This document shows positions 1-6,009 of a stretch of 48,143 bases of DNA, piece by piece. The position numbers were made by a program, and so were the translations under genes. Below the pieces are notes generated by a model that searched no databases, was not told the origin of the DNA, and worked only from the letters and a program-made list of their open reading frames with translations. The first letter of the stretch is position 1; each line of letters begins with the position of its first letter. This DNA is from Microgenomates group bacterium GW2011_GWF2_46_18. Lineage in GTDB: Bacteria; Patescibacteriota; Microgenomatia; UBA1400; UBA12108. The stretch lies in NCBI GenBank assembly GCA_001002415.1, contig LCMB01000006.1, forward strand, positions 1 through 48,143. The letters are read 5' to 3'.

Positions 1-2
1 CC

Positions 3-113
3 TACAGAATGGGTTACCTATCTGGCAAACTGAAGGCATACGAAACAACGGATGATTTGATGAAAATGGTCAAGCAGGGTAAAAATCTAGATGAAACTAA
101 TGAAAATAGTTAA
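3..113 (+). CDS. C-terminal end of an unknown protein (truncated by window edge)
   Basis: The third forward frame is open from the window edge and ends at a TAA, giving the last 36 residues of a protein whose start lies outside the window. The tail is hydrophilic and charged (Lys, Glu, Asp, Asn), with no motif I recognise. A small HTH gene follows about 40 bases later, so a toxin-antitoxin or repressor pairing is possible, but nothing in these residues shows it. No function is assigned. Confidence 0.45.
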   Translation, partial: YRMGYLSGKLKAYETTDDLMKMVKQGKNLDETNENS

Positions 114-137
114 AAATTGGGGTTTTTTGACCCGTGA

Positions 138-146
138 TGTTAGAAT
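138..146 (+). promoter_or_regulatory. Extended -10 element for the HTH gene
   Basis: TG, one base, then TAGAAT (one mismatch to TATAAT), ending 8 nt before the ATG at 155. No convincing -35 is visible at the right distance. Its position argues that the in-frame GTG at 134 and ATG at 137 are promoter sequence rather than start codons. Confidence 0.4.
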
Positions 147-154
147 ATAAATAT

Positions 155-373
155 ATGAATAGTGATTCCATGGATTTGAAAGAGAAAAAAGAATTCGGAG
201 ATAAAGCTCGTGTTGCTAGAGAGAAACTATCTTTAACTCAAGCCGATGTAGCCAAAAAAGCCAACATGACCGTCAACTACTACGCCATGATTGAACGAGG
301 TGAAGCTAATTTGTCCTTTGAAAAAATGAAGAGTATCGTCAAAGTCCTTAAGCTCAAGATCACTATTTCGTAG
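155..373 (+). CDS. Small XRE-family helix-turn-helix DNA-binding protein
   Basis: A 72-residue protein with the Cro/C1-type HTH layout: an arginine-rich first helix, the SLTQADVAKKANMT helix-turn-helix, then the NYYAMIERGEANLSFEKM segment (the usual xxIExGxxxPsxxxL pattern of XRE domains). The protein is essentially only the DNA-binding domain, as in small antitoxins and phage-type repressors. I chose the ATG at 155 because an extended -10 lies 8 nt upstream and no Shine-Dalgarno supports the earlier in-frame GTG/ATG; starting at 134 would add seven residues. Its 3' end overlaps the convergent gene at 363-641 by 11 bases. The target is unknown; the upstream truncated gene could be its partner. 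Confidence 0.75.
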   Translation: MNSDSMDLKEKKEFGDKARVAREKLSLTQADVAKKANMTVNYYAMIERGEANLSFEKMKSIVKVLKLKITIS

Positions 374-641
374 CTTGTTGGTTCTCCAATGCCAATTTCG
401 CAAACCTAATCATCATGTCCGCCAGTTGCTCTGCCCTGTATTGTGAAGCGTTCTCTGGCTCAGTCTTTTTCAAACTTTTGAAAGCTGCCTTTATCAACAT
501 ATCCCTATTTGCCTCATCAAGTACGAATTTATAGGTTTCCTCAGAAACATTTTCATATTTTCCCTTGGAAAATGCATCCAGTTCATCCCATGGCAAAGCA
601 TCTACCACATTTGCTAAATCATCATTCGCGCCGTTTTGCAT
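363..641 (-). CDS. Hypothetical 92-residue protein
   Basis: An acidic, largely helical protein without a signal peptide, membrane segment or motif that I recognise. The open frame extends to a TTG at 659, but a perfect TATAAT (653-648 on this strand) ends exactly 6 nt before the ATG at 641, the same spacing as at many other genes in this window. I therefore take 641 as the start of a leaderless message. It converges on the HTH gene and overlaps its end by 11 bases. The protein sequence has normal amino-acid composition, which favours a real gene over the opposite-strand frame at 509-718. Confidence 0.55.
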   Translation of the reverse strand: MQNGANDDLANVVDALPWDELDAFSKGKYENVSEETYKFVLDEANRDMLIKAAFKSLKKTEPENASQYRAEQLADMMIRFAKLALENQQATK

Positions 642-647
642 GGCCTT

Positions 648-653
648 ATTATA
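648..653 (-). promoter_or_regulatory. -10 element (TATAAT) 6 nt before ATG 641
   Basis: Perfect TATAAT on the minus strand followed by six bases and ATG, with no Shine-Dalgarno sequence. It is interpreted as a leaderless promoter because the same arrangement recurs across the window. Confidence 0.5.
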
Positions 654-692
654 ATCCAATAAACCTAGTAGAGGAAATTACCTATATTTTCG

Positions 693-1133
693 CTACATGT
701 ATTTTTCGTACCCAATAAAGTTAAATAAATCTACGGCGAAGCCGCCGTCCTCAAGACGGCGCATAAATTCTCTGCTTTTTGCCTGAGAAAGTATATTAAG
801 ACTTCCTTCCCATACAATATTGCGGTCGATAATAGCTAGTTTTCGGTGGTGATTGCCTGTGCAAAGCAGTACTTGGATGCCAACAGCCTCAAATTCTTGG
901 ATTTCCACCTCAGACTGCTCATCATAGCCATCTAGGTGCTCTCGTGGGTCACGGGTCACTATGTAGATTTTGACACCGCGCCCAACCAAACGTCGAAACA
1001 CTGGCCAAAAAGTCTTCATTCTAGCTATGGTGATGAATGGACTTTCGATAATTACCTCATTCTGACTATTCTCTAAATCTCTCAGGAATTTGGAGAAGAA
1101 GGTTTTTTCGTCGTGCAAAGAGGTTTTAATCAT
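693..1133 (-). CDS. Phospholipase D-like (HKD) protein
   Basis: A 146-residue protein with one PLD-type catalytic motif: GNHHRKLAIID supplies His-x-Lys-x4-Asp, followed by the typical GSLN-type segment (WEGSLNIL). The N-terminal half has the family's alternating beta-strands (VIIESPFIT and VKIYIVTRDP). Classical PLD enzymes carry two HKD motifs; a single-motif protein would have to dimerise, as Nuc and many prokaryotic PLD-like nucleases do. The segment ESPFITIARMKTFWPVF resembles PLD-like domains associated with helicases, so a nucleic-acid role is more likely than lipid hydrolysis (inference). The start is supported by a strong GGAGGAGG Shine-Dalgarno sequence just upstream of ATG 1133. It is transcribed divergently from tig. 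Confidence 0.75.
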   Translation of the reverse strand: MIKTSLHDEKTFFSKFLRDLENSQNEVIIESPFITIARMKTFWPVFRRLVGRGVKIYIVTRDPREHLDGYDEQSEVEIQEFEAVGIQVLLCTGNHHRKLAIIDRNIVWEGSLNILSQAKSREFMRRLEDGGFAVDLFNFIGYEKYM

Positions 1134-1252
1134 GTAAATCCTCCTCCGACTTCGATTGATACACTTCCATTAACCTGGTAAAATGCACTAGGTAGTTATG
1201 GGAGAGCGGTTCAAAATAAGAATCGTCCTCCGCACAATCCTGACCAACCTAA

Positions 1253-1261
1253 TGCTATAAT
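1253..1261 (+). promoter_or_regulatory. Extended -10 promoter of tig
   Basis: TG-C-TATAAT, a consensus extended -10, ending 11 nt before ATG 1273. The predicted start of transcription leaves a 5' leader of only about 5 nt. No good -35 is visible, as expected for an extended -10 promoter. Confidence 0.6.
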
Positions 1262-1272
1262 CCATATCCGTT

Positions 1273-1992
1273 ATGCCAAAAAAACCCGCACTAACTCAAA
1301 AACCAGACGGAACCGTCAAATTTAGTTTGACTATTCCCCAAAAGGCAGTCGCCCAGGAATACCAACACGTCTTGGTCGAATTCAGTAAAACCGCCGAGAT
1401 CAAAGGCTTCCGCAAGGGGAAGGCTCCGATCGCGATGGTCGAGCAAACTACCGATCAATCCAAGATCATTAGTCACGTTCTCGAGCATGTGCTTCCATCC
1501 GCTTATTCTCAGGTCATCCAGGTTCATCAACTCAAACCGCTTGTAGAGCCCCAGGTGACCCCCACCGCCATGAAAACCGGGGAAGACTGGCAATTCACTG
1601 TCGTTACCGCCATCGCCCCCACCTTCGTTCTGGGTGACTACCGTGCCAAGCTGACTAAAGCTCTGGCCAAACACAAGGAAAGCAAAAAGGACGAACGCCT
1701 CAAAGTCATTTTTGACACTCTTCTCTCGCTCGGCAAATTCTCCGTCGCACCGCTTCTAGTGGACATGGAAACCAAAGCCGCTCTCTCCCGTCTGATCAAT
1801 CAGCTCGGTAACCTCAAACTCACGGTTGCTGACTATGCCAAGTCTCTCAAAAAAACTCCCGAAGAGTTAGTTGCCGAATATCAAACCACCGCTACCACCA
1901 ATCTACAACTTCACTTTATTCTTCAGGCTATTCAAACTGACCAAAAGCTCGCCGATTCTGCTGCTACTCTTGACTTCCTTCAAGCATTATAG
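1273..1992 (+). CDS. tig: Trigger factor, short form without PPIase domain
   Basis: Ribosome-associated chaperone that receives nascent chains at the exit tunnel. The N-terminal domain contains the ribosome-binding signature GFRKGKAP at about residues 46-53, followed by the beta-strand pattern of the tail-binding domain. Normal trigger factor has about 430 residues, with an FKBP-type prolyl isomerase domain inserted after the N-terminal domain and then a helical C-terminal domain. Here the protein is 239 residues: after ...APTFVLGDY it goes straight into a reduced helical C-terminal region (about residues 130-239), so the PPIase domain is absent. An extended -10 sits 11 nt upstream of the ATG and there is no Shine-Dalgarno sequence. 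The family call is firm; loss of the PPIase domain is visible from length and order. Confidence 0.9.
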   Translation: MPKKPALTQKPDGTVKFSLTIPQKAVAQEYQHVLVEFSKTAEIKGFRKGKAPIAMVEQTTDQSKIISHVLEHVLPSAYSQVIQVHQLKPLVEPQVTPTAMKTGEDWQFTVVTAIAPTFVLGDYRAKLTKALAKHKESKKDERLKVIFDTLLSLGKFSVAPLLVDMETKAALSRLINQLGNLKLTVADYAKSLKKTPEELVAEYQTTATTNLQLHFILQAIQTDQKLADSAATLDFLQAL

Positions 1993-2009
1993 GATAATAA
2001 GTCGTTACT

Positions 2010-2681
2010 ATGTCCTTCGATCCATTCAAAAATTTTAAACCACTCAATTCTAAACCAGCGACCAAAACAAATCCGCCTGTTACTCGCTCCGATAACTTCG
2101 TGGAATCTGTCAAAGACATTGGCAGTAATACCCTCCAATCCTTAAAGAATGACGTTGTCAAAGGGACTGCTCAAAATATTTTTGATCAACTCCTGGGTAG
2201 CACCAAAACCGGTCAAGTTCCCTCGGAAAACCAGACAATCACTCCCGATCTCGAAGAGTATATTGCCGAGCGCGAACAAAATGCCGCCGAACAAGCTCGT
2301 TCCCAAGAACGGCTCTTCCACCAGCAAAAACAAAAAGAAACTCAAGTCCTCTTCTCTTTTGCCGACGAAAAGGTGAAAAAGGAAATCGAGGGTGTCCGTC
2401 AGGAATTGGCCATGCTGGTCAATACCATGGGTCAGGTCGAGGCCCAAATCGAAAACGCCATTATGGACAACGTGACCGATGCCGGTGTCTACCACTTGAA
2501 CTACTTCCGCAAACTCAAAACCTGGATTGTTTTTATGCGCAAATCTCTCGAAGACGCTTCTCTTTGGTTAAGTGTCGCCAAGGGCCGCAAAACTCAAGGT
2601 TATTTCTGGAGTCAAGTAGCCAAATCCGGTACCAAATACAGTATGTCTCATGAGCGCGCCGTCCAAATGGGCGCGGGGTAA
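2010..2681 (+). CDS. Hypothetical 223-residue coiled-coil-like protein
   Basis: Starts 18 bases after tig. The N-terminal 60 residues are low-complexity and probably disordered, the middle (about 90-160) is rich in Glu, Gln, Lys and Ala and looks like a long helix or coiled coil, and the C-terminal part (about 160-215) is more compact (YFRKLKTWIVFMRKSLEDASLW). No signal peptide or membrane segment is present. It resembles hypothetical proteins I associate with CPR genomes (possibly a DUF5660-type family, from memory and not verified). Linkage to tig suggests co-expression, but the function is unknown. Confidence 0.7.
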   Translation: MSFDPFKNFKPLNSKPATKTNPPVTRSDNFVESVKDIGSNTLQSLKNDVVKGTAQNIFDQLLGSTKTGQVPSENQTITPDLEEYIAEREQNAAEQARSQERLFHQQKQKETQVLFSFADEKVKKEIEGVRQELAMLVNTMGQVEAQIENAIMDNVTDAGVYHLNYFRKLKTWIVFMRKSLEDASLWLSVAKGRKTQGYFWSQVAKSGTKYSMSHERAVQMGAG

Positions 2682-2687
2682 TTTTTC

Positions 2688-2696
2688 TGTTAAAAT
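2688..2696 (+). promoter_or_regulatory. Extended -10 promoter of tRNA-Val
   Basis: TG-T-TAAAAT ending 11 bases before the first base of the tRNA, so transcription would start about 5 nt upstream of the mature 5' end. Confidence 0.5.
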
Positions 2697-2707
2697 ATCT
2701 CCATCTT

Positions 2708-2781
2708 GGGTTCGTAGCTCAGTTGGTTAGAGCGCCACATTGACATTGTGGAGGTCAGAGGTTCGACTCCTCTCGGACCCA
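2708..2781 (+). tRNA. tRNA-Val (anticodon GAC)
   Basis: A full cloverleaf of 74 nt can be drawn: acceptor GGGTTCG paired with CGGACCC (one G-T wobble), D arm GCTC/GAGC, anticodon stem CCACA/TGTGG with loop TTGACAT (anticodon GAC, reading GUC and GUU), variable loop AGGTC, and T arm AGAGG/CCTCT with loop TTCGACT. The discriminator base is A. CCA is not encoded, so it must be added by a CCA-adding enzyme. A minus-strand frame crossing this gene is a shadow of the tRNA. Confidence 0.96.
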
Positions 2782-2819
2782 CTTTTCTTTCTCTCCCCAT
2801 TATCTAGCTTCATATGTAG

Positions 2820-2825
2820 TAATAT
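2820..2825 (+). promoter_or_regulatory. -10-like TAATAT 6 nt before ATG 2832
   Basis: TAATAT, then six bases, then ATG, with no Shine-Dalgarno sequence. It fits the leaderless pattern seen elsewhere in the window, but the hexamer is imperfect and no -35 is evident. Confidence 0.35.
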
Positions 2826-2831
2826 ATCCAT

Positions 2832-3008
2832 ATGAACAAAATTAACGAACAAGTAAAAAGTAAACCTGGTGAACCTGAGCCCAAAAATGCCAGGGTTACC
2901 GGCAGAGAAATAGCCAAAATTTCTGAATTGATCCCCGACCCAAAAGATCAAGAACTAGTTCCCATTAATCGGATTAAGGAAGCTCTGGAAAAGCTCAAGA
3001 AAGCTTAA
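2832..3008 (+). CDS. Small hypothetical protein, 58 residues
   Basis: An open frame of 58 codons from ATG to TAA between tRNA-Val and thrS. The product is highly charged and soluble: a proline- and glutamate-rich first third, then two likely helices (GREIAKISELI and INRIKEALEKLKKA). A -10-like TAATAT lies exactly 6 nt before the ATG. Codon choice resembles the neighbouring real genes, and the product has no membrane segment or cysteine. I do not recognise a family. Confidence 0.5.
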   Translation: MNKINEQVKSKPGEPEPKNARVTGREIAKISELIPDPKDQELVPINRIKEALEKLKKA

Positions 3009-3037
3009 TACACCCTAGCCAAAACGATCGGTAATCC

Positions 3038-3046
3038 TGGTATACT
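3038..3046 (+). promoter_or_regulatory. Extended -10 promoter of thrS
   Basis: TG-G-TATACT ends 9 nt before ATG 3056. Transcription would begin within about 3 nt of the start codon, and no Shine-Dalgarno sequence is present. Confidence 0.55.
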
Positions 3047-3055
3047 ATTCACCAT

Positions 3056-4795
3056 ATGTCAGATTCAGCCCGTTCATCGCTCGAAGCCTTGCGTCACTCC
3101 GCCGCGCATCTTTTAGCCGCGGCAATCGCGGAGCTTTATCCCAACGCCCTCCCAACCCTTGGTCCCGCCATTGAAACCGGCTTTTACTACGATTTTGACC
3201 ATCTCAAGATTGGTGCCGAAGATTTTCCCCTCGTCGAAGCGAAAATGCGTGAGCTCGTCAAGACCTGGTCTAGTTTTAAGAAATTCAAACTTTCTGCCAG
3301 CGAAGCCAAAGCCGAATTCAAGGCTAATCCTTATAAACTTGAACTCATCGACGAAATTATCGCCAAAGGGGAGGAGATTACGGTCTATCAGTCCGGCACT
3401 TTCCGCGATCTCTGTCGCGGCGGCCATACCGACAAACCGGGCGAGATCAAAGCCTTCAAACTTTTGTCCGTAGCCGGCGCCTACTGGCACGGTGACGAAA
3501 AGAACAAAATGCTCACCCGGATCTACGGCACAGCTTTTTCTTCCCAAGAAGACCTCGATAAATACCTCTGGCAAATAGAAGAAGCGAAAAAGCGGGACCA
3601 CCGCAAACTTGGGAAAGAGTTGGATCTCTTTACTTTCTCCGAGCTCGTTGGGTCGGGTCTACCTCTCTATACCGCCCGCGGTTCCTTTATTCGGCGCACC
3701 GTCACCAACTTTGTTGAGTCCGTCCAAAGTAAACTCGCCTATACTCAGGTCTGGACTCCTCAAATTGCCAAAGCCGAGTTGTTCAAAAAAAGCGGTCACT
3801 ACGACAAGTACAAAGACGATATGTTTCGGGTTGTGAGTAACTACAGCGATGAAGAATTCTTCCTCAAACCCATGAACTGTCCTCAGCACGCCGAAATTTA
3901 TGCCAGTCGGCCACGTAGTTACCGCGATCTTCCCCTCCGCTTGACCGATTTTGCTATGCTCTACCGCGACGAAAAACCGGGGGAACTTAGCGGCCTAGCT
4001 CGCGTTCGTGCCTTCAGCCAAGACGATTGTCATGTCTATTGCCGCGAGGATCAGGTCGATTTTGAGGTTGATCAGATGCTCGACATGATCAAGCAGATTA
4101 TGAACACCTTTGGCTTCACCTACCGCTACCGGCTTTCGACTCGCGACCCCGCTCACCCCGAAAAATATTTAGGTGACCCGAAAGTCTGGGACAAACTCGA
4201 AGCCTGGGCCGTCAAGATTATGGAGCGTAATCACATCGAGTATTACGATGGACCTGGGGAAGCCGCCTTCTACGGTCCCAAAATGGATCTGATGGCTACC
4301 GACGCTTTGGGACGGGAATGGCAACTCTCGACGGTTCAGATCGACTACGTTCAGCCTGAGCGCTTTAACCTCGAATACACGGCTCTCGACGGCTCGCGTC
4401 AGCGACCGGTTACGTTACATCGCGCCATCCTGGGCTCTCCCGAGCGCTTACTGGGGATCTTGATCGAACATTACGCTGGTGCCTTCCCCCTCTGGCTCTC
4501 ACCCACCCAACTCACTCTCCTCCCCATCTCCGAGCACGAACTTACCTTTACCCAAAAACTGGCCAAGGAGTTAACAAAAGCCGGTCTGCGGGTTGAGATT
4601 GACGAGAGTAGTAACACCCTCGGCAAAAAAATTCTTCGCGGCCGCAATTACAAGGTTCCGTACCTTGCAATCATCGGCAAAAAAGAAGTCGAAACCAATA
4701 CTCTGACTCTCAAAAATCGCGCTGGGGACCAGTTGACTCTCTCCCTCGATGAAGTTATCGCCAAATTAACCCAAGAGACCGAGAGTAAGTTATAA
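3056..4795 (+). CDS. thrS: Threonine-tRNA ligase (no TGS domain)
   Basis: Charges tRNA-Thr. The 579-residue protein begins directly at the editing (SAD) domain: HSAAH at about residue 13 is its HxxxH metal motif. The class II catalytic core follows, with zinc ligands visible in MNCPQH, DDCHVY and TLHRAILGS (equivalents of Cys, His, His) and motif 2 in FAMLYRDEKPGELSGLARVR. The C-terminal anticodon-binding domain is LTLLPISEHELTF... to the end. Bacterial ThrRS is usually about 640 residues with an N-terminal TGS domain, which is missing here. The stop codon overlaps the -10 of infC. An extended -10 lies 9 nt before the ATG, indicating a nearly leaderless message. Confidence 0.96.
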   Translation: MSDSARSSLEALRHSAAHLLAAAIAELYPNALPTLGPAIETGFYYDFDHLKIGAEDFPLVEAKMRELVKTWSSFKKFKLSASEAKAEFKANPYKLELIDEIIAKGEEITVYQSGTFRDLCRGGHTDKPGEIKAFKLLSVAGAYWHGDEKNKMLTRIYGTAFSSQEDLDKYLWQIEEAKKRDHRKLGKELDLFTFSELVGSGLPLYTARGSFIRRTVTNFVESVQSKLAYTQVWTPQIAKAELFKKSGHYDKYKDDMFRVVSNYSDEEFFLKPMNCPQHAEIYASRPRSYRDLPLRLTDFAMLYRDEKPGELSGLARVRAFSQDDCHVYCREDQVDFEVDQMLDMIKQIMNTFGFTYRYRLSTRDPAHPEKYLGDPKVWDKLEAWAVKIMERNHIEYYDGPGEAAFYGPKMDLMATDALGREWQLSTVQIDYVQPERFNLEYTALDGSRQRPVTLHRAILGSPERLLGILIEHYAGAFPLWLSPTQLTLLPISEHELTFTQKLAKELTKAGLRVEIDESSNTLGKKILRGRNYKVPYLAIIGKKEVETNTLTLKNRAGDQLTLSLDEVIAKLTQETESKL

Positions 4796-4796
4796 T
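4791..4796 (+). promoter_or_regulatory. TATAAT -10 of infC overlapping the thrS stop
   Basis: Perfect TATAAT covering the thrS TAA and ending exactly 6 nt before the infC ATG. No Shine-Dalgarno sequence lies in the short gap (ATCCTC). It would let infC-rpmI-rplT be transcribed leaderless and independently of thrS. No clear -35 is visible. Confidence 0.55.
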
Positions 4797-4802
4797 ATCC
4801 TC

Positions 4803-5324
4803 ATGAAATTTCATCCGATCAACCAGTTTATCAAATCCACCGAGCTTAGGGTTATCGACGACACCGGTAAGCAAATTGGGGTCATGTCCCGCGAAGAAGC
4901 CCTCAAAACCGCCCAGGAGAGGGGACTGGATCTCGTCGAAATCGCCTCACAAGCTACTCCTCCGGTCGCCAAAGTCATTGACTTCAAGAAATTCAAATAC
5001 CTTGAAGCCAAAAAAGAACGTGACAGCAAAGCCAGTAGCGGCAAAGTCGATCTCAAAGAAATTCGTTTCACTCCCTTTATCGCCCAAGGTGATCTCGCTT
5101 CTAGACTGGAACGCATTCGCGAAATCCTGGGGGATGGAGACAGAGTTAAAGTTGTGGTAAAATTCACCGGTCGTCAAATTACCCGGGTCGAGTTCGGTCA
5201 TGAACTGATCAAAAGGATCATGACTCAACTGGAAGGAGTGGCCACCGCTGACGGAGTTCCCAAACTCCAAGGCAAGACACTCTTTTTGATTCTCAACCCC
5301 AGCAAGAAGAAAGTTGAAAAATGA
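4803..5324 (+). CDS. infC: Translation initiation factor IF-3
   Basis: Binds the 30S subunit, blocks premature 50S joining and proofreads initiator tRNA. The 173-residue length is normal. The N-terminal domain carries the family pattern (LRVIDDTGKQIGVMSREEAL ... GLDLVEIA ... PPVAKVIDF), a lysine-rich linker follows, and the C-terminal domain contains KEIRFTPFIAQGD and VKVVVKFTGRQITR. The start is ATG, whereas many bacteria use a rare AUU or AUC for infC autoregulation, so that control is unlikely here. It overlaps rpmI by 4 bases (ATGA). A TATAAT lies 6 nt upstream. Confidence 0.96.
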   Translation: MKFHPINQFIKSTELRVIDDTGKQIGVMSREEALKTAQERGLDLVEIASQATPPVAKVIDFKKFKYLEAKKERDSKASSGKVDLKEIRFTPFIAQGDLASRLERIREILGDGDRVKVVVKFTGRQITRVEFGHELIKRIMTQLEGVATADGVPKLQGKTLFLILNPSKKKVEK

Positions 5325-5512
5325 AACGTAAATCAAAAAAATCGCTTACTCGTCGAGTCAAGATCACCAAAACCGGCAAAATTATGCGTCGCACCCAAAA
5401 TATGCGTCACATTCGCCGGCACAAGTCCAAAGCGCAAATCCGCCGAATGAAAGCCCCCAAATTTTTAACCGGCCAAATTGCCAAAAACATTAAACACATC
5501 CTAGGAATCTAA
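5321..5512 (+). CDS. rpmI: 50S ribosomal protein bL35
   Basis: A very basic 63-residue protein with the bL35 signature: KSKKSLTRRVKITKTGKIMRR and HIRRHKSKAQIRRM (canonical KT.KAA.KRFK.TG.GK..R). It lies in the conserved order infC-rpmI-rplT, overlaps the infC stop by 4 bases, and rplT starts 1 base after its stop, so the three are translated from one message. Confidence 0.95.
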   Translation: MKRKSKKSLTRRVKITKTGKIMRRTQNMRHIRRHKSKAQIRRMKAPKFLTGQIAKNIKHILGI

Positions 5513-5513
5513 C

Positions 5514-5864
5514 ATGACTCGCGTCAAAAACTCTCCTGTCAAACGGGCTCGTCACAAAAAGGTTTTAGCCAGAACCAGCGGCTTCCGCATGACCAAAAAC
5601 CGCTTGTGGAAAGTGGCCCATGAAGCTTACTTGCACGCCCTTGATTACAGTTTTCAAGGCAGAAAAGACCGCAAAAGTGATTTTCGTGCTCTCTGGATTT
5701 TGCGCCTTAACGCAGCTTTGCGCGCTATCGATCCCGCTCTTACCTACAGTCGCTTTATCCCGCTTCTTAAAACCAAGCAAATTACCCTGAACCGCAAAGT
5801 CCTAGCCGACATTGCTACTTCCGACCCCGAAACGTTTGCCAAAATCGTTGAAAAAGTGCGTTAA
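5514..5864 (+). CDS. rplT: 50S ribosomal protein bL20
   Basis: Early 50S assembly protein. It is 116 residues (family about 118), with the basic N-terminal extension (RVKNSPVKRARHKKVLARTSGFR, here in part) and the globular domain including ALWILRLNAALR and YSRFIPLLKTKQITLNRKVLADIA. It is the last gene of the infC operon; a promoter and leader for pheST follow. In many bacteria L20 represses its own operon through an RNA leader, but no leader exists upstream of infC here. Confidence 0.96.
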   Translation: MTRVKNSPVKRARHKKVLARTSGFRMTKNRLWKVAHEAYLHALDYSFQGRKDRKSDFRALWILRLNAALRAIDPALTYSRFIPLLKTKQITLNRKVLADIATSDPETFAKIVEKVR

Positions 5865-5873
5865 ATCAAACTC

Positions 5874-5903
5874 TTGACAGTTCCCCATCTTATAGTGTAG
5901 TAT
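5874..5903 (+). promoter_or_regulatory. Sigma70-like promoter upstream of pheST
   Basis: Perfect TTGACA at 5874-5879, an 18-base spacer, then TAGTAT at 5898-5903. Transcription would begin near 5910, giving a leader of about 100 nt before pheS. A second -10-like hexamer (TAGAAT, 5998-6003) lies exactly 6 nt before the pheS ATG, so the gene may have two promoters, one leadered and one leaderless. Confidence 0.55.
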
Positions 5904-5917
5904 GCATATCTTGCGAG

Positions 5918-5973
5918 AAGCAACCATCCGCACGTTCCCACTCATAAAGGGTTCGCTGGCAGGAAGGTTGCTT
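5918..5973 (+). other. Stem-loop in the pheST leader
   Basis: AAGCAACC at 5918-5925 pairs perfectly with GGTTGCTT at 5966-5973, closing a 40-nt region that can itself form a small CCC/GGG hairpin. The 3' arm runs into TTTT, so it could act as a weak terminator or attenuator between the TTGACA promoter and pheS. No T-box motif (GGGTGGNACCGCG) is present, and the short open frame across it is not Phe-rich. A regulatory role is inferred. Confidence 0.4.
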
Positions 5974-6009
5974 TTGGCGTATCTAGAGGGTTTGTTATAG
6001 AATAATCCC

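Noticed and set aside
1-373. Complete toxin-antitoxin module
   Set aside because: Only the HTH half is identifiable; the partner is truncated and carries no toxin motif.
509-718. Plus-strand 69-residue frame opposite the unknown minus-strand gene
   Set aside because: Its composition (many His, Pro, Phe, Arg) is typical of a shadow frame, and the opposite strand has a normal protein with TATAAT at the standard spacing.
2727-2951. Minus-strand 74-residue frame ending in a Ser/Arg-rich tail
   Set aside because: It runs antisense across tRNA-Val; the tail is a translation of the tRNA complement, a common false gene call.
5902-6000. 32-codon frame in the pheST leader as a possible Phe leader peptide
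   Set aside because: It contains one phenylalanine only, and its ATG overlaps the -10 hexamer, so it would not be on the transcript.
5865-6009. T-box riboswitch before pheST
   Set aside because: No GGGTGGNACCGCG-type sequence or antiterminator pairing is present.
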